64,000 bases of DNA, taken from the NCBI GenBank assembly GCA_026413225.1, contig CM048554.1, positions 44,611,963 through 44,675,962 on the forward strand, read 5' to 3'. Below the pieces are notes generated by a model, which saw nothing but the letters and a program-made list of their open reading frames with translations, searched no databases and was not told the DNA's origin. Below, piece by piece: positions 38,265 to 51,400 of this stretch; positions within the stretch are counted from its first letter, which is position 1, and each line of letters begins with the position of its first letter. The DNA comes from Otis tarda (Eukaryota > Chordata > Aves > Otidiformes > Otididae). The position numbers were made by a program, and so were the translations under genes.

Positions 38265-40197
38265 CTATATGACAAAGAAAAAAAGAAGAGTTAGGAGCTT
38301 CAGTCTTATTTTTTGTTTATTTATTTTAGTCATATTATTACTTGTTCCAAATACAGTACTAAAGACATACCTGGGGAAAAAAGAAACCTTGCAATAAAAA
38401 TGTATTTTGGTTAATAAGAACCTCTAAGTTTCCCAATTAAACTACTCACTAGAATTAATTTAACTGATTTTTATTGTACATTCTTAGTATCAAAGTTTAA
38501 AATATTTAATTGACTTATTTACATATCAATAATTTTAAAATATCATCAAGAAAACAGATCAGGAACTACACAGTCATTTAATGTTACCCTGGGCCAAGTT
38601 AAAAAACAACTTATGTTGCAAAATGAAATGCAGAATACTTATCCTAGACCACTAGAACAGCTAGCTCCAGCTAATTTGTTCCAGTTTGAAAGCATTCACA
38701 TAAGATATTACATTAATTACAAATCTATTTATCAGAATGCACCTGTGTCCTACATAGAAACTTGAAGAAAATACATGAAAAAATATTAATTCATTTAGTA
38801 TGGCCAAGCTGACCTTACACGCTATCCTGTGCTCAGCAACAGGAGCCAACAGTTTTTTTTCAGGTACTAACTTCAATGCTAGTTCTTTAGTAGTAAGCTC
38901 TGGTACCACTTTCCTGCTCATATTTAGTTTTCAAAATTATAATCCACAGACAAATTTAAAACCAGAGTGTTGAAGTCTTACAAGGAGATCCAGTAGAACC
39001 TTTCAAACCAAACTCCTGGTTTGAAATCAAGACCTTATATTTCTTAAAAAAAAAAAATCCATGCCATTAGTCACTGCATATTGTTTCTGTGTAAACTCAA
39101 CCTACCTGATAGTTCCTACCACCTATCACAACAACTCTTTCTTCTGAAGAAATTAAGTAGGAATCTGGCATTAGAATAAAATTCCTTCAGAAAAACTCAG
39201 GAAAATTCCCTCAGAAAAACCCTACATTCCCTTTTATATCAAGCATATGGGGATATCTGTCTCTTACAGCAGTTAGTATTATGTGGTATAATTCACATCC
39301 TGAAGACAGAGGACAATATTCTAATATAGTTATAAAATGCAGAGATCCAGGATCTGACTTCATAAAACAAGGTCAAGTATACTGAAAGTATACTACAGTA
39401 ATCCTCCTTTAACAAGGCTTCTCAAGTGCTTGGTCAGAAGAGCAATGGTATTTAAACCAGTCATACAACATATGGTATATGCTGAAATACAACCCTATTC
39501 CTGAAAAAATTACTTTACCTTTAGGTTAGAATTCTGGATTTTAATATTTTCCTCAAAACCGCATGGTTGGTCTGTGGCCTAATGAAGGAACTCTCTTTGC
39601 ACTAGTAGGGGTTGCACTTTTCAGAGAATGCTGGAATGTCATGGCATACCTATGAAACATTTGTATACCAGCCTGGAGTTGCTCCAAACAAACTCTAAAT
39701 TTGGGGAGTACAAGCAAGCTCAGATGCAAAAGCAGTGCCTCTCCATCTAAGCTGTAACAATGAGCTGCGGACACCACTTCAGATTACATACAAACCATAC
39801 CTTGAAAAGGAGATGGTGCAAATATTGGTTTTATGCAGAGGATATGAACAATGCCCAACTTGAAAGAACAACAAAAAAAAATAATCCAAAATACCTCACA
39901 TAGAGTTTATTAATTTTAAAAAATGTGTATTTGGAAACAAAGTTTAGAGCTGGAGCTATATGCAAGTGTCATCTGAGAAAATAAACCTTTATTTTTGCAA
40001 TTGCTATCACCTCTCCAGGCACAAAGAAGAATGCTGTATAGTCTTCAGCAAGGATATACAGTCAAATAGGTACAGAAGTTTGAGGGAAGGAAGAGGGAGA
40101 AAGGGAAGAGTAGACCAGGAACTGCTGTTAACAACACTGTATCCATGTGAACAGAAGATCATTTTAGAACAGCTGCTTGGAGAAAACAGTTACATAC
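38265..40197 (-). other. PPM1B: PPM1B intron 2
   Basis: A 1.9-kb intron with donor GTATGT at 40192-40197. AT-rich; no repeat family or additional exon was recognised. Confidence 0.8.
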
Positions 40198-41062
40198 CTT
40201 ATGTAAACAAGTGTCCACTACCCAATTGCACACTTTTTCCAGGTCATCTGATACTTCAAGTCTAGACTTAACAAATTCACAGAGCTCTTCGTTGCTCATT
40301 ACATCCCAGATTCCATCACAAGCCAAGATGATAAACTCATCTTCCTCTGCCCTTAAAATTTCACAAACCTCAGGCTCTGGTGAAACAAGTTGTTCTGTAG
40401 GGCCTTTACCGTCAACACATTTGTAGTCATAGTCCCCCAGAGCTCGAGAAACTGCCAATGAACCATTAACACGCTGAATCATTACACTGCCTCCTGCATT
40501 CTGGATTCGCTCTTTCTCCCTTGGGTTGCAAGGTTTGTGATCCTGTGTTGAAAAACAGACTTGTCCATTCCTATAGAGAACAGCACGTGAATCACCACAA
40601 TTGATAAAGTATACATGCTCAGGTGAAATCATAACTCCCACTGCTGTTGAGCCACTTCTGTCCATCCCATTTCTGAGGTCTGAGAAATTGCGCATATATT
40701 CATCAATTTTCAAAAATCCAGTTCTGATTCCACTCTTGACATTTTCCACTGAAGGTTCAAGAGCAGATCCAGGTTTTTCTGTCGCCCTAAAGTCTTCATT
40801 GTTAGTGATGTGTTCTAATAAGTGCGTGGAACAATAATTTGCAACACGAGATCCCGCGTGACCATCATAGACAGCAAAAAAAGACCAGTCCTCTAAGCCA
40901 TGGGGAATACCTACAACAGCTGTGTGAGCATCTTCCATTTCCACTCTCCATCCCTGCATACTGCTGAGGCCATAACGCAAGCCATTCCCTGCACCATGAG
41001 CATTATGTTTTTCAGTTTTTGGTTTATCCAAAAATGCACCCATGTTTATGCAATATTCAAAT
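40198..41062 (-). CDS. PPM1B: PPM1B exon 2, main catalytic exon with canonical start
   Basis: This encodes residues 1-282 of PP2C-beta, a Mg/Mn-dependent Ser/Thr phosphatase that damps stress-kinase (TAK1, IKK) signalling. The acceptor ttttccag ends at 41063. The exon begins with 19 untranslated bases and the canonical ATG is at 41041-41043 (MGAFLDKP, Gly2 being the known myristoylation site). Seen in order: Arg33, MEDAH with Glu37/Asp38, VYDGHAG with Asp60/Gly61/His62, [36 protein letters not shown] and ACDGIWD with Asp243. All catalytic metal ligands are present. The total of the five coding exons is 1440 nt, 479 aa, exactly the mammalian length. The 19 leading bases are open in the coding frame (RFEYCIN), which matters for the upstream exon at 58485. 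Confidence 0.98.
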
Positions 41063-41194
41063 CTGGAAAACAAAGAAGAAAAGTCTTATTTATAAAACCA
41101 CCACTCCATATAAGCTTTGTTCTCCCCTTCCTGTGTTTCCTCATTAAAAACAAGTGATAAAGCAAGCAAATGTGGAGAAGTCACCAACCATAAT

Positions 41195-41283
41195 GGGGGG
41201 CCGGGGGAGTAATTAAAGACACAAATGAACTGTGAACTTACAGACCCCTGTCTGCATTTTTGGTGGTTCCCCCCCCGCCCCGG
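41195..41283. repeat. Paired G-rich and C-rich tracts
   Basis: GGGGGGCCGGGGG at 41195-41207 and CCCCCCCCGCCCCGG at 41269-41283 are roughly complementary, about 60 bases apart, and could fold back. They lie about 130-220 bases upstream of exon 2 in AT-rich DNA. Confidence 0.6.
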
Positions 41284-43354
41284 TGAGGTGTTCCATCTTT
41301 TAAAGAGCTACATCATCCAAATTAAAGGCTCTTCATATGAAGGCAGAGAAGTTCACATACCTTTGCAGCCCTGCCAAGTCATTCTCTGCAGAAACTAATT
41401 CATGCTGGAAAAGTAACAACCATAGGACTCATATTCTCTTTCCAGTTTTATTGTGGCATGAAGAAAAGCTAATACTTCATAAATAAGAACTGACTGGTCT
41501 CACTAGCTTTGCATGTACTGTGCTACTTCTGTATTCTTGTAAAGTATGGCAAAAGTGACAACAGGGGAATATAAGACCATCTGCCAAAGGAAACAAGAAG
41601 GCAAACACCACTTCAATCCAAGAAAACTTCTCACGGGATTCTCTTAATAAGTTACACTTAGTCCTTTGCAAAACATTTCCATTTTTTACCATCCTAAAAA
41701 AAAAACAACATGTAAACACATGAATGTCAAAAGTTCAAATATGCATTGATCTTGACTGTAAAATGTATCCAGTTACAAGAGATAGGAGCTAAGGGAAGAA
41801 AGTAATCCGCAGAAAAAGTTAGTAGTTCTTCAATATCTGGAGATCTACTTCAAAATATATACCAGAAAGAACCATCTCTAGAGAGCAATTTTCAGGTTAA
41901 AAGCGAGTAATCCATGTTGAAGCTTTAAAGGACTTTGGACTTCGTCTCCTGGACTAGACTACTTTGCACTTTATGAAGACAGCAGAGAATACATTCTTTA
42001 ATCCACAGATCCCACAGTATTTTCCAAGAACTTCAGAAATTCAGATACTGTAACTTCTGATCATGCTAAAAATGACTGCCCCATGAAACCGTTAGTCATC
42101 AGATGTAAAAAAATACAGCAATCTTCACTCAAGAATTTGAGAGAATTCTGCCTAACTGATCCTGGGGAGTCAGCGACTAGGTCTCTGACACACTAGTACC
42201 CACTAAGCCTGCACAGTCATGATAATCTAGTTCTGGTTTAAGAGTTCGTTAACAGGTCAGAAAAAGAGGTTAATACATCCTTACTTCTGCCATTCCCCAC
42301 ATCTAAACACATTCTCAGCATACACAGCTTACAGGAGAAATAAAAAGAATAGTATGATGCAACAAGGAAAATATTACAGTTAGATTCTGCACCCTATTCT
42401 CCCTTTTTAGGGTAAACTTTAGGACTTTCCTCCAGACAATCCAAACTTCTGCTACTGTGACCTCCACGAAGTGCCGAGAATATCCAACATTCCACAGCCC
42501 CCAGCAGTTTGCTCACCAGTTCTGACTCTTTTGAGATCTACTTCCTACACTTTAATATAAATTTAGATCAACTTCCCCAAATATTGCAGCAACTCCTTAT
42601 CTGGTTTACTTCTTTAGACTAGTTTTACTGTCTGTCTTAATTCAGGTTTACTGGCCTTTGATTGAAGTGCTACTAACATTATGCAAAAGGAGCAACGGGG
42701 TTCTGTAAGAGACTGAACATCATATAACTTGATGGACCTTTTTATTTAAAAAAAAAAAAAGTAGAGAGAAAGCATCTGGCTAAGTCAAATCAACTCAAAC
42801 ACCAGAAATTAAAAAGCCCTCATGTCTGAGTACTACGCTACGTTCTAATTAGAAGTCTTCAAAATTAACTGTTCTGACACTGAAGAAAACACTAATGAGA
42901 AACCAGGTTTAGAAAGATTTGCTAGAAAAGATGATTTCTTAATCATTCAGCTAGAAATTGAGGTTTTGCATAGACAGTGTAGGTGCTTACACTGTGCAAT
43001 TGCCTCCTCTAGTTTGGCTATGAGATACCACCATGATTTTTGATCATTTCTCATTTATTAGAGAACTCTACACTTGCCTAATGGTTAGTTGTCTCTATGT
43101 ACCAATCTTCTGCTATCAAGAAGTCTGATGTTATAACACAAGTCTTGTAGGAAGTAAATTGTCTTAAGTAGCCATTAAAAAAAAGCATGACACCAAAGAA
43201 AGCATCCTCAGTCTTTTCTACTCTCCAAAAATTGGCATTCCATGTACAAGATACTTATCTGTAGCTGCAGAATCTAAAGTAAAACCAAAGTATAAGAGAA
43301 CATGGTCAAAGGTTATTTCCAATTTGAGTTTACTCCATATAAACATAAAAATAG

Positions 43355-44183
43355 CCATAGAATCATAGAACAGTTCGGGATGGAAGGGACCTTCAAAGGT
43401 CATCTAGCCCAACCCCCCTGCAAGGAGCAGGGACATCAACTCCCGTCCAACCTGGCCTTGAATGTTTCCAGGGATGGAGCATCAACCACCACTCTGGACA
43501 ACCTGTTCCAGTGTTCCACCACCCTCACTGTAAAAAAACCACTTTTTCCTTATATCAAGTCTGGATCTACTTTCCTCTATCTTGAAGCCATTACCCCTCA
43601 CCCTGTCACAACAGGCCCTGCTAAAGAGTTTCTCACAACTTTCTTACAAGCCCCTTTTAGGTACTGTGAGACTGCTATAAGGTCTCCCCGGAGCCTTCTC
43701 TTCTCCAGGCTGAACAGTCTCAGCTCTCTCAGCCTGTCCTCACAAGACAGGTGCTCCAGCCCTCTTATCATCTACGTGGCCCTCTTCTGAGCTTGCTTCA
43801 ATAGGTCCACATCCTTCTTATGCTGGGGGCTCCAGACTGGGATGCAGTACTCATGGTGGGGTCTCACCAGAGCAGAGTAGAGGGGGAGAATCACCTCCCT
43901 CCACCTGCTGGCTACATACACTTTTGATGCAGTCCAGGATGTAGCTCAGAAAGCCAGCCACAAGCACACACTGCCAGCTCACGTCCAGCTTTTCATCCAC
44001 CAGTACCCCCAAGTTGTTCTCAGCAGGGCTGCTCTCAATCCATTCTCTGCCCAGCCTGTATTTGTGCTTAGCATTGCCCCGACCCATGTGCAGAACCTTG
44101 CACTTGGCCTTGTTGAACTTCATGAGGTCTGCATGGGCCCACCTCTCAAGCCTGAACTCAAGGCCCACCTCTCAAGTCCTCAA
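43355..44183 (-). mobile_element. CR1 LINE, 5'-truncated, moderately diverged
   Basis: Sense on the minus strand, with 3' tail atagaatcatagaac at 43358-43372. The body matches the CR1 3' region: the minus frame contains LERWAHADLMKFNKAKCKVL and YRLGREWIESSPAENNLGVL. Stops and frame breaks make it non-functional. Near the 5' end the block 'gcccacctctcaag' occurs twice (about 44137 and 44164), a small local duplication. Confidence 0.9.
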
Positions 44184-44242
44184 ACCGGATTTTATAAAGC
44201 AAAACTATAAGTACCAACTTCACAGATAATGGCACATCTAAC

Positions 44243-44265
44243 AAAAAAAAAAAAAAAAAAAAAAA
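44243..44265 (+). repeat. Poly(A) run of 23
   Basis: Twenty-three uninterrupted A on the plus strand, about 60 bases right of the 43.4-kb CR1. Confidence 0.95.
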
Positions 44266-45049
44266 GCACAGTACAGAATGACTTCAAATCTGCATCTAAT
44301 GTTCTCAAAGTACTTTCTGTACCTGGGATAGCAAAGATGAAAATAAAAATGACTATACAACCTTAAGTTATGCATTGTCAGCTTCCCACTGCATGTAATT
44401 TGGAAGTGAAAGTAATAAGTTACATTGTGCTCACATTTATTTGCATCATTATTTTTCCTTCTTTCTCTGAAAAGAGTATTTGCAATACTGCAAATCAGTG
44501 GAAGCAAAACACAGCAACAGAAACCAGATATTCACTACCCAGTGAGATATCCAGACAAAATGCTTTTCTCAACCTTTTCTCCCAAAAGATCTGGTTTTGT
44601 TTTGAAAAAACAAACAAAAAAGAATCAGTGGCAAATGGTGTCATAAAAGCAAGGCAAGGCAGTGCTACACACGACCACAAACAAGTGCTCTCAGCAACTG
44701 ATGTTCTCAGTTAAGAGCTGAACAAGTTCCACATAGTTTAATAGTTCATTTAACATCAGTAAAGATTTGTGAAAGGATTTTAATAGCTGATGACCACTCA
44801 TTTACAAGTTACACACAATATAAAGCTACTTGAAAAAAAGCTTTTAACATCTCAGGCTAGATCAGCAAACAGTCTTAAGCACCCAAAAATGGGACTCGGT
44901 CCAACTGACCTACAAAAATCCTACAGAAGGCAAAGCCTATTGATCTAACCTGGTGTTTCCACCTCTTATTTTAAGCATACTAGGCTACATACAAGTCAAT
45001 CTTGACACAAGTACCTAGACAATGTTTAAGTCAGGTCAGAATTCACGAG

Positions 45050-45350
45050 TTATAGAACACAGAATTATTTATGTTGGAATAGACCTCTAGCGCTTATCTA
45101 GTCCGAACCCCTATTCAAAGTTCACTCAATATGATATCCATCCAACACCAGAGATGGTTCACGCTGTTCAGATTCTTGTCAAGATTTGAACATCTCCAAG
45201 GATTGAGACTCCATAGCTTTTGAGCAGGCAGTTCCTGTCTGAGCATGTTCATCATGAAACTCCCACAGTGCAACCTGTGTCCTTCGCTTCTTAGTCTTCG
45301 TTACACATCTCTGGGAAGAGCATAGCTCTACCTTCTCTATAACTTTTAAA
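45050..45350 (-). mobile_element. Degraded CR1 3' fragment
   Basis: Plus-strand sequence such as 'ggaatagacctctagcgctt' and 'tctgggaagagcatagctct' corresponds to the reverse complement of an old CR1 3' region (the 'tctgagaagagcctggctct' block). About 0.3 kb remains and it is heavily diverged. Confidence 0.65.
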
Positions 45351-45886
45351 AGAAAAACAACCACACGCACTGGTTTTCTCCCAAGATCTACTTATAAATG
45401 TCAAATGGATCTTGGTCAGTTACAGATATGACTTACTACTACATCATGAAGGGGAAATAGGCAGCTATTTTAAAATGTAAAGCATTCTCCTTTCCATACA
45501 GATTTATATTTAATAGGCAGAGATATTTACTTGCTGGTTGTCAAGAAGGCAGCCAAAATGTAATTAGATTATAAAGGTCTAAAAGCCGTAATAAAGGTTT
45601 TTGTAGATACTATAAAATAATTTTCAGATCACATGTCAGTTTCAAACAGAACATCAGAACTAGACTAATACCTTGATGGCCAACAGTCCCAAAGGCAATA
45701 ATGAATCTTTTCATAAAATGAGAACGGTCCTACATCAATCTTTTGGGCTTAGGTCATAAAAGTGTAGTTTAAAATCTGTTCCTCAGAAGGATTCACTCAA
45801 CAGGCCAGTCATTTTTAATAAGTCAGTGCTGTGGAAGAGAAACAGTGCCAGAATTTCCTGTTACAAAACACATGTGCTCCTGCTAC

Positions 45887-45937
45887 AAAAAAAAAACCAA
45901 ACAACCAAAAAAACCAAAACCAAAAATAAAAAACCCC
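45887..45937 (+). repeat. CAAA-type low-complexity tract
   Basis: A-rich stretch of CAAA/CCAAA units on the plus strand; low complexity. Confidence 0.8.
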
Positions 45938-46398
45938 ACAGTGTTTCAAAAGAGAAAATGCTGTACTAGATATTAAAGATGTAAGTGATGAGCAAATAAT
46001 CAAAATATCTGTGACAAACAATTTCAAAGCTTATTGAAAGTACAGGAATAAATTACTTGGAATTTTTTACCTAAACCAGACAACTAAGCTGTGTTAGAAA
46101 GCTCCTCTGTCTCCATCTCATGCTCTCTCTAGTGTGTATGTATGAGGGTACACGCACTCTACACATTACATATGTCTTCAGACATTGTAGATAGTTTTGA
46201 CATTCAAAACAGTTCCCTGTACCCTTCAATTTACACAAGAAATAGTGACAGAATATTGCACAATAATCTTTTACTAATGTGTTTACTTACAATATACTAT
46301 CATTGTATTATCACCATACTTATACTACACTATTTATACTAAATGTATACTAAATATAAGTTCATTCGATGAATGAAACCAGTTTTAAAGATTTTTTT

Positions 46399-46414
46399 GT
46401 TTGTTTGTTTGTTT
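46399..46414 (+). repeat. (GTTT)4 microsatellite
   Basis: Four GTTT units preceded by a T run, inside the PPM1B first intron. Confidence 0.9.
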
Positions 46415-48329
46415 CAGAAAGCTTAGGTCAGCTTTTGATTTACTGACCTTAAAAATGCTGGCACTACATAATTTACATTACATAAACCATTACTGAATTA
46501 CTCCATGTAACCACAAGTACATACAAGGCAGGCTTGAATACTTGGAATCTAAGAATGACGTGAATATTTTACTTCCACTTAAAAGTGAACTACATAAATG
46601 GACAGGTTTTTTGGTTTTTTTTTTTTTTTTTTGAGGGGTGGGAAGGGGAGGGTAAGGGGTATTTTTTGTTTTGAAATTATCTGTGGCCATGGCAGTCACC
46701 ATCTGGAAGTATCTCAGTGGAGCAAAGACAGTGATTAAGTATTCATTAAGTATGAATATAAACCTGTAATATCAAGCCTACTATCAAAAACTTTTCATGC
46801 CAGAATGACATGAAAGAAACCAAATAGGCTTTTAAATCTGGAGTTTCAAAAATGGTGCAAGTTATCCCCATGCCCATAACATATAATACAAAGCCATCAG
46901 TGCGCAGGTTGATGCATTTTTACAATCACCAAGCCTTTATCATGCAGCTTCACCCTTACATACATCACAGAAGTCAACTTCACACAGTTTTGTGGCCAAA
47001 TGAAAGCTAGAAAATATATGCAGTGCTCTTTCTAGTTAGCTACACAGAATTCTGTGCTTGTCAGTGTGATTTCTGATAGCCAGCAGCCCTTAGTTCACAC
47101 TGGCACTGCAGCTAGGGAGTTACGGAAGAAGAAGAATGCAGTGTCATTCTCAGTAAGAAAGACTCTACTGTAGTCATTGTCTTAATTAATGTCGCTCATC
47201 TTAAAGTTTTCCAGGTAACAACTTCAGGTTTTCTTTACCAATATTTCCTCCAAACACTATGAAGTCTGGGAAATTCAATCCCCTTTGTTATCTGCAAACA
47301 GGTTATCTGAGTTACATATGAACTATACAAAAAGTCATACATAGATACATAAATACCCAGGCTGGTTCACCAAGCACAACAACATTGGTACCAGACAATG
47401 CAAAGCAAACAGATTATTCCTTCTAGCACCTCCATGGGAACAGAATGAAGGCTAAAGCCTGTAAGAACCAAGACAGTTCTGCATAAGCCAGTATTCATGC
47501 TCTTGTACCATTTTCTTGAAGCAGGAGTTCAGTGCACTGGCACTCGAATGAAATGGGCCTACTTGGTTCAATCAGATATTACCTGTTCAGGCTTATGAAC
47601 CCTGAAGTAACATTTTGTCCTTAACTCAAACTCTGCAACTAGATTTGGCTTTATTATACACCTAGAAGGACTACACTATACTCTTATATCCCATTATATT
47701 AACTGAAACTCTTCTTGTTGCCTATATCCGCTCATGCTTCCTGCAGTCCGTAAGCATGTTCTCACCTCTTTACTGGGCTATTCAAAATAGATGCATATGG
47801 CATCTCAATAGTACAAAACATTGACCTAGTATAAACGTGATCCTTCCCTAATAAAGTTTATAGTTATTTCTATGCAGAATCTTTCTTTCGGTTCTCTAAA
47901 TTCAATAAGAGCCCAATTATTTTGAGTTTAAATTTAGCGTGCTCCTTTTCTAACCACCATCAGCCAGGTTTTTATTAAACAAATAGCACCTACGATTTTG
48001 AAGACACAGAATCAATGTCTAGCCAATACACCATTGGCACTAAAATTAAAGAGTTTATTTTACTCATTAGCATGAAGCAGTATATCACTAAAAATGAGTT
48101 CTCTCTTATTCTAAATTTAGGCATTTAAGACAAATTATTTTGTGACCCTTTTCAGTTTTTGTTTACTAACACCAAACACATTTTTGTGTTCAAGGGCAGC
48201 AATGAATCACCAATAAATTGTTTCTAAATAGGTCTGAAAGACCAGAAATAAGTGTTCTGTAGCAGGTCTGCAAAACCACAGTAAAACATTAAACCATTTA
48301 CACAATTGAGGAACGACTTGCTGATTGAC

Positions 48330-48412
48330 TTACAAATCTGAGCAAGTCAGACACAAGGGTTGGCCTAGATGAGTGCTAGAGGACCATTCCAACATAGACT
48401 AGTTTATGACTT
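48330..48412 (+). mobile_element. CR1 3' tail fragment
   Basis: 'ggttggcctagatgagtgct' and 'ggaccattccaacatagact' correspond to the CR1 end 'ggttggactagatgacctnnnnaggtcccttccaac'. Only about 80 bases remain. Sense is plus, opposite to the gene. Confidence 0.65.
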
Positions 48413-51400
48413 GCACAGTATAAGAGTTATGCCTTTTTTCATCTGTTACATCACTGCAAATTAAGTATACTGTCAAGACAACAGTAACAAAAAAATCCGC
48501 CCCAAAACACACACACTTGAACTCTTCTTTCATTGTAGCAGCAGAACAAGCACTGTCACCTCCTCTGCACAAACCTCTCACTGACCTATGTATCATCCAA
48601 CTTCAGAGTAAGACATTAGACTGCTTCATATCAGCAGTCCAGAGTCAACAACTGCAGCCTAAGACAAGCAACTTTTTCTGTCAAAGATACCAAAATGTGA
48701 AATCAAGACTGAAAGTACTTAACTTGATCATAATTACACAGATTCAGCATATACAATAAAGCTACTTCATGGATAGCCTTCAAAATACATACTTACTTTT
48801 AAAAATAAAAATAAATTATTCATAAACATACAAACCAATATATAGGTATTTGTGGCGGTATGTTTTGATTTTTTTTTAATTAATACAGTTTTGTCACGTT
48901 TATCTTTTTAGAAAAGAAGTTAGAGTAGAAGAACAAACTTTTAGTTCCCTTCACATGAGTTTAGAAGACAGTGACTGAGTAGTGGGACAAGAGTTATCTC
49001 CATCATTGTCAGATAAGTTTGTGATAGAAAACCAGCAGCCATAACATTTTTACTGACCTGGAAGACAACATCAACCTTTGCCCTTGAAAAGGTCATTCAA
49101 GAGTGGAAGCTACATTGGACTTGTAACAACAATTCAGAGATTTTTGTTAACTCATTAAAAAGAGGTAACTTAAGAAGTACTGCTGCTATTAGGACATTTA
49201 AGGAAGTACATACCTCGAGGGGAAAAAAGCCACACACAGACATTAAGCTGATCTCAACACACGGTGGCAAAACAGTTCATGACTTTTACTGACTAACACC
49301 GTAGTCTTCTGTGTGAGAAAGATCTTCCTCAAAATCTGAGTCGGTACACATTTAGGTGTTGAAAAATTACTTTTATTCCCAATTTATTAATAGTACTTTG
49401 TACTATAGCAGAGAGAAGCTATACTTTGTTATATTTCCTCCCTATTAAAAGTAAGATTAAGCAAAATTCAAATGCATTTAAAGAAGAAAAATCACATCCT
49501 TTTATACAATCTGTTTTGAAATTTCTGTTGAATCCTTGGTCAATTACAAATTGCAAATTAAAACAGTTGAAGTAAGCAATTTTACCTTCCCATAAATTTC
49601 CAAGTGGCAGAATTTGTTCTTACCTGTAATTGCAACCTTGTCAAGGTTCTAGTTCAGTGCTGGAATAATTAATTTACATTCCTGCTGCCAAGAAGCACAT
49701 AACAGAATGATTTGCAAAACCTTGAGATAACAGCACAGGACATAACATCTGCTTTATTTTGGTATTTCCTAGAAAGAAACAAAGAAAATAGTGAGCTACT
49801 CCAGATGGTTTACAACAGATTTGTACATGAAGTTTCTCAAATGGAAGTGCTCGAACTATAGCTACACTTGTATCCCAAAAGACCTTTCAGTATACCCTCT
49901 AAACATCACGTTAAAGATTCATTCTAACAAAGAATCAGGTTGGGTCCGCCCCTGCCCTCCCACCCCCATTTTCTTCACTAGCATTTTAGAAGTCATCTAG
50001 CCTATTACCTGGCATTCAATTCCCCAAATTCAGTAACAGAAGGAATCACTTTTCCAAGCATGCTAACTTAGCAGTGATTTTTGCTTAATTTTATTCACCT
50101 GCTCAAATAACAGAGTACACTCCTTGAGTGTTTGACAGGACTTAAACCTACCAAGTGGTGCATATATAATTAGTAAGCTCTTTATTCTCCTTGCTTAGAT
50201 ATAAAAATGCACAAGAGTTTAAAACAAAAGCAATAAGCTCCAGTTGCAAAAGTATTTCAGCTCCTCTGATGTAAGAATTGTGTTTCTCTAAAAATAGTTT
50301 CTATAAAATTAACCATAAATTCAACTTAAAATGTAAAAGTAGCAGATGTACACATTTGAATTGTTATCTACAAAAGTGTCTAGGGCTCTACCCATTGTTT
50401 TGAACAGGATGCAAGTGTCCAAATTCCTTCATGGATCAGAGACTACTATTTAATCTTACAAACCACCGCATCTTACAAAAACTAACATGACAGTACACTG
50501 GTAGAAGGAACTATCACAGCAAGAACTCTGGGTAAGAGCCAGCTTTGTCTGGGGCACGAGGGAAATACAACCCTTATTGTAACACTGATGATTTTAAACT
50601 GATTACAGCACTTTTGAGCTGAATGAGTGATAATGGGGACATACTGCAGACGTTGACTTGAAGTCCACTGATTGAAGAATGGAGCTATGACAATATTTCA
50701 TTATGGCTTGCCTCTTCCAAACACTACGTAGTGTTTTCCAACTACCAAAAAGCATCATAAGCAAGAAATTGCTCAAAAGAAGAAATACTTTGCTACTATT
50801 TGAGGAAGAATTGTAGGGGTTCAGTAAGTTTCCTGTCTGTAACATTACACTGCTGCAAGTCCTGTATTTTCCCCAGCAGTCTCTCCTCTTCGGCATCACA
50901 AGATAGGTGGCTCAAGGAATGGAAGTAAGCTAGAAAAAGTCAACTATTTTCTGCCACTTGAGCTCTCCAAACCAGCTTAGGAAATGCAGGATCAGACAAG
51001 TGCCAATGCCAGAAATGCAGAACCAGCACCTGCTGATGATCCAAATTTGGTCAGAGTATTGTGAAACTGCACCTTAAGCAGCATTCACTAAATCATCAAT
51101 GAACTCCGAAAAAGTATTTTGAAAGAACTAGACAGCAAGTATCCTAAATCATTGTATTGGACTACATTGCAAAAGACATCTCAAAAAAATTAAGAAGTTT
51201 ATCAATAAAAAAGTAGTTTCCACATCCAAGAACTTCTGGAAAAAAAAAAAAACACCAAAAAACAACACAAGCAGCGCAGATTCATAAAGTTGCAAAAATT
51301 AGCTTAATTCCTGCTTCTCAAATACACCAGTGACTAGGGTATGAACACAGAATGTAACTCCCTTTGTGCACTGTCTCAGACGATCCCCTTGACTATGAGG

